Origin: SLFT01 sp964493075
GTDB taxonomy: Bacteria > Hydrogenedentota > Hydrogenedentia > Hydrogenedentales > CAITNO01
Reading direction: 5' to 3'
Length of the DNA: 31,524 nucleotides
NCBI GenBank assembly: GCA_964493075.1
Contig: CAZBNU010000025.1
Span: 1-31,524 of the forward strand
Shown: piece by piece, positions 30,520-31,524 of the stretch
Layout: each line of letters opens with the position of its first letter
Numbering within the stretch: the first letter of the stretch is position 1
Notes under the pieces: generated by a model
Seen by the model: the letters and a program-made list of their open reading frames with translations, nothing else
What the model was told of the DNA's origin: nothing
Database searches by the model: none
Program-made: the position numbers and the translations under genes

Positions 30520-31524
30520 ATGAAATGGAACCTGATTATAATGATTGCAGTGTTGTGTGTAACGATAACGGGCGCTCTTTTTGCGGAAGATGCCAATCCC
30601 GCCAACTATCCGGAAGGCTTTGTACCCTTTATAGGGGACTGGGTTGGCAAGTATGTGAAAGGCGAAGAAAAGAATCCAAATGTTGGTGCGCAGGTAATTG
30701 CCTTGGGCAACGACGAGTATCGGATCGTGTTGTCGCCAAAACTGTATGCGCGCACTCCGGTAATGCTGGACATTGTGGGCAAGTTGTCCGACGGTACGGT
30801 GAAGTATGACGATGGCTATAACTGGGGCGAGATTAAGGAGGATGTGTTCTGGGGCGGCAAGCGTGACGAAGACACCAGCACATTCCATCTGACGCCGTAT
30901 AAACTTGAATCGCCTACACTGGGCGCCAAACCGTCGAAGAGGGCCATTGTTTTATTTGACGGTTCCGGCTTTGACGAATGGGCACGGTTCCCCAAGGGAA
31001 CTTCCTGGGACATCCTTGAAGACGGGATTTTACAGGCAAGCCCGAAACTAGGTTCTATAGAAACAGCCCGGAAGTTCAAAAGTTGCAGACTGCATCTGGA
31101 ATTTCGTTTGCCGTTACTGCCGGACGAACGCGGCCAGGGCCGCGGCAACAGCGGTGTGTTCCTGCAGGACTACTATGAAGTGCAGGTGCTGGACAGCTAC
31201 GGACTGCCAGGCTACTGGAACGAATGCGGCGCCATCTACCAGATTTCCGCACCCTATGTGAATATGTGCCTGCCCCCGCTCCAGTGGCAGACCTATGATA
31301 TTGAGTTCCATGCCGCCAAATTCGACCGGAATGGTAAACTGACAGAAAATGCGCGCATGACCGTTATGCATAACGGCACGTATGTACAAAAAGACCAAGA
31401 GATGCCCCACGGCACCTCTTACAGTGGCACAAAACCGCCCGTGCCGCCCGTGAAAGGCGCGCAACCGATCCACCTGCAGGCCCATAACAATTGTGTGCAG
31501 TATCGCAACATCTGGATAGAGCGA
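30520..31524 (+). CDS. Secreted DUF1080 (3-keto-disaccharide hydrolase-like) protein, open at right edge
   Basis: The frame is open from ATG 30520 to the window edge (335 codons). A signal peptide (MKWNLIIMIAVLCVTITGAL followed by FA) is followed by an N-terminal region of about 120 residues with GEIKEDVFWGG, then a DUF1080 lectin-like sandwich: VLFDGSGFDEWARF, CRLHLEFRLPLLPDE, GNSGVFLQDYYEVQVLDSYG and the terminal HNNCVQYRNIWIER. DUF1080 proteins are plentiful in Planctomycetes and relatives and include periplasmic hydrolases of 3-keto-glycosides. The closing RNIW motif is normally close to the C-terminus, so only a few residues are missing. AAGGAA at 30508-30513 is the ribosome-binding site. 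The 272-bp spacer upstream, divergent from the MEMO-like gene, has only a small GGC-TTC-GCC hairpin near 30437. Confidence 0.87.
   Translation, partial: MKWNLIIMIAVLCVTITGALFAEDANPANYPEGFVPFIGDWVGKYVKGEEKNPNVGAQVIALGNDEYRIVLSPKLYARTPVMLDIVGKLSDGTVKYDDGYNWGEIKEDVFWGGKRDEDTSTFHLTPYKLESPTLGAKPSKRAIVLFDGSGFDEWARFPKGTSWDILEDGILQASPKLGSIETARKFKSCRLHLEFRLPLLPDERGQGRGNSGVFLQDYYEVQVLDSYGLPGYWNECGAIYQISAPYVNMCLPPLQWQTYDIEFHAAKFDRNGKLTENARMTVMHNGTYVQKDQEMPHGTSYSGTKPPVPPVKGAQPIHLQAHNNCVQYRNIWIER

Overview
The window comes from a bacterial metagenome-type assembly: two gaps of exactly 100 N (5563-5662 and 27786-27885) interrupt it. There are no rRNA or tRNA genes. The gene set combines a DUF1080 secreted protein, an Agl23/TIGR03663-type membrane glycosyltransferase, a NodU-type carbamoyltransferase with an SxtJ-like partner, GH4 and enolase-superfamily sugar enzymes, a very large secreted InlB-B-repeat protein, and AMMECR1/MEMO proteins. 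This suits an uncultured diderm of the Hydrogenedentota / Planctomycetes-Lentisphaerae type. That placement is inference from gene content only, with modest confidence.

Layout. 1-2519 (minus): SxtJ-like membrane protein and carbamoyltransferase, separated by a palindromic repeat. 2692-5009: a polytopic glycosyltransferase, a DUF6788 remnant and a Nudix hydrolase. 5219-9908 (plus): DsbD-like thiol reductase, cardiolipin synthase, a ClpP with Asn where the catalytic Asp should be, and a TIGR01777 epimerase. 9923-15709: a probable sugar-acid locus, with a divergent GH4 protein on the minus strand and a UxuB-like mannonate oxidoreductase, HAD protein, FadR/GntR regulator and enolase-superfamily enzyme on the plus strand. 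16016-18128: a protein that looks like a radical SAM/SPASM enzyme that has lost its catalytic cluster, then a secreted protein of unknown role.

18130-25035: a tightly overlapping minus-strand operon (GT4 glycosyltransferase, small GT-like protein, rsmG) is associated with three perfect parS-type palindromes, which suggests an origin-proximal position. Then come a TPR protein and a 1226-residue secreted protein with a leucine-rich region and about eleven B-repeats. 25169-27756: fused CoA-transferase and monoacylglycerol-lipase-like hydrolase. 27755-28528: a 14-bp tandem repeat array spanning an assembly gap, then a 433-bp cassette holding a four-helix-bundle (23S rRNA IVP-type) gene between 27-bp inverted repeats. 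28509-30247 (minus): AMMECR1 and an exported, degenerate MEMO homologue. 30520 to the right edge: a secreted DUF1080 protein.

The strongest leads are the cluster-less radical SAM/SPASM protein, the parS sites around rsmG, the inverted-repeat-bounded IVP cassette that supplies its neighbour's stop codon, and a run of enzyme homologues (ClpP, GH4, MEMO) whose key residues are substituted.
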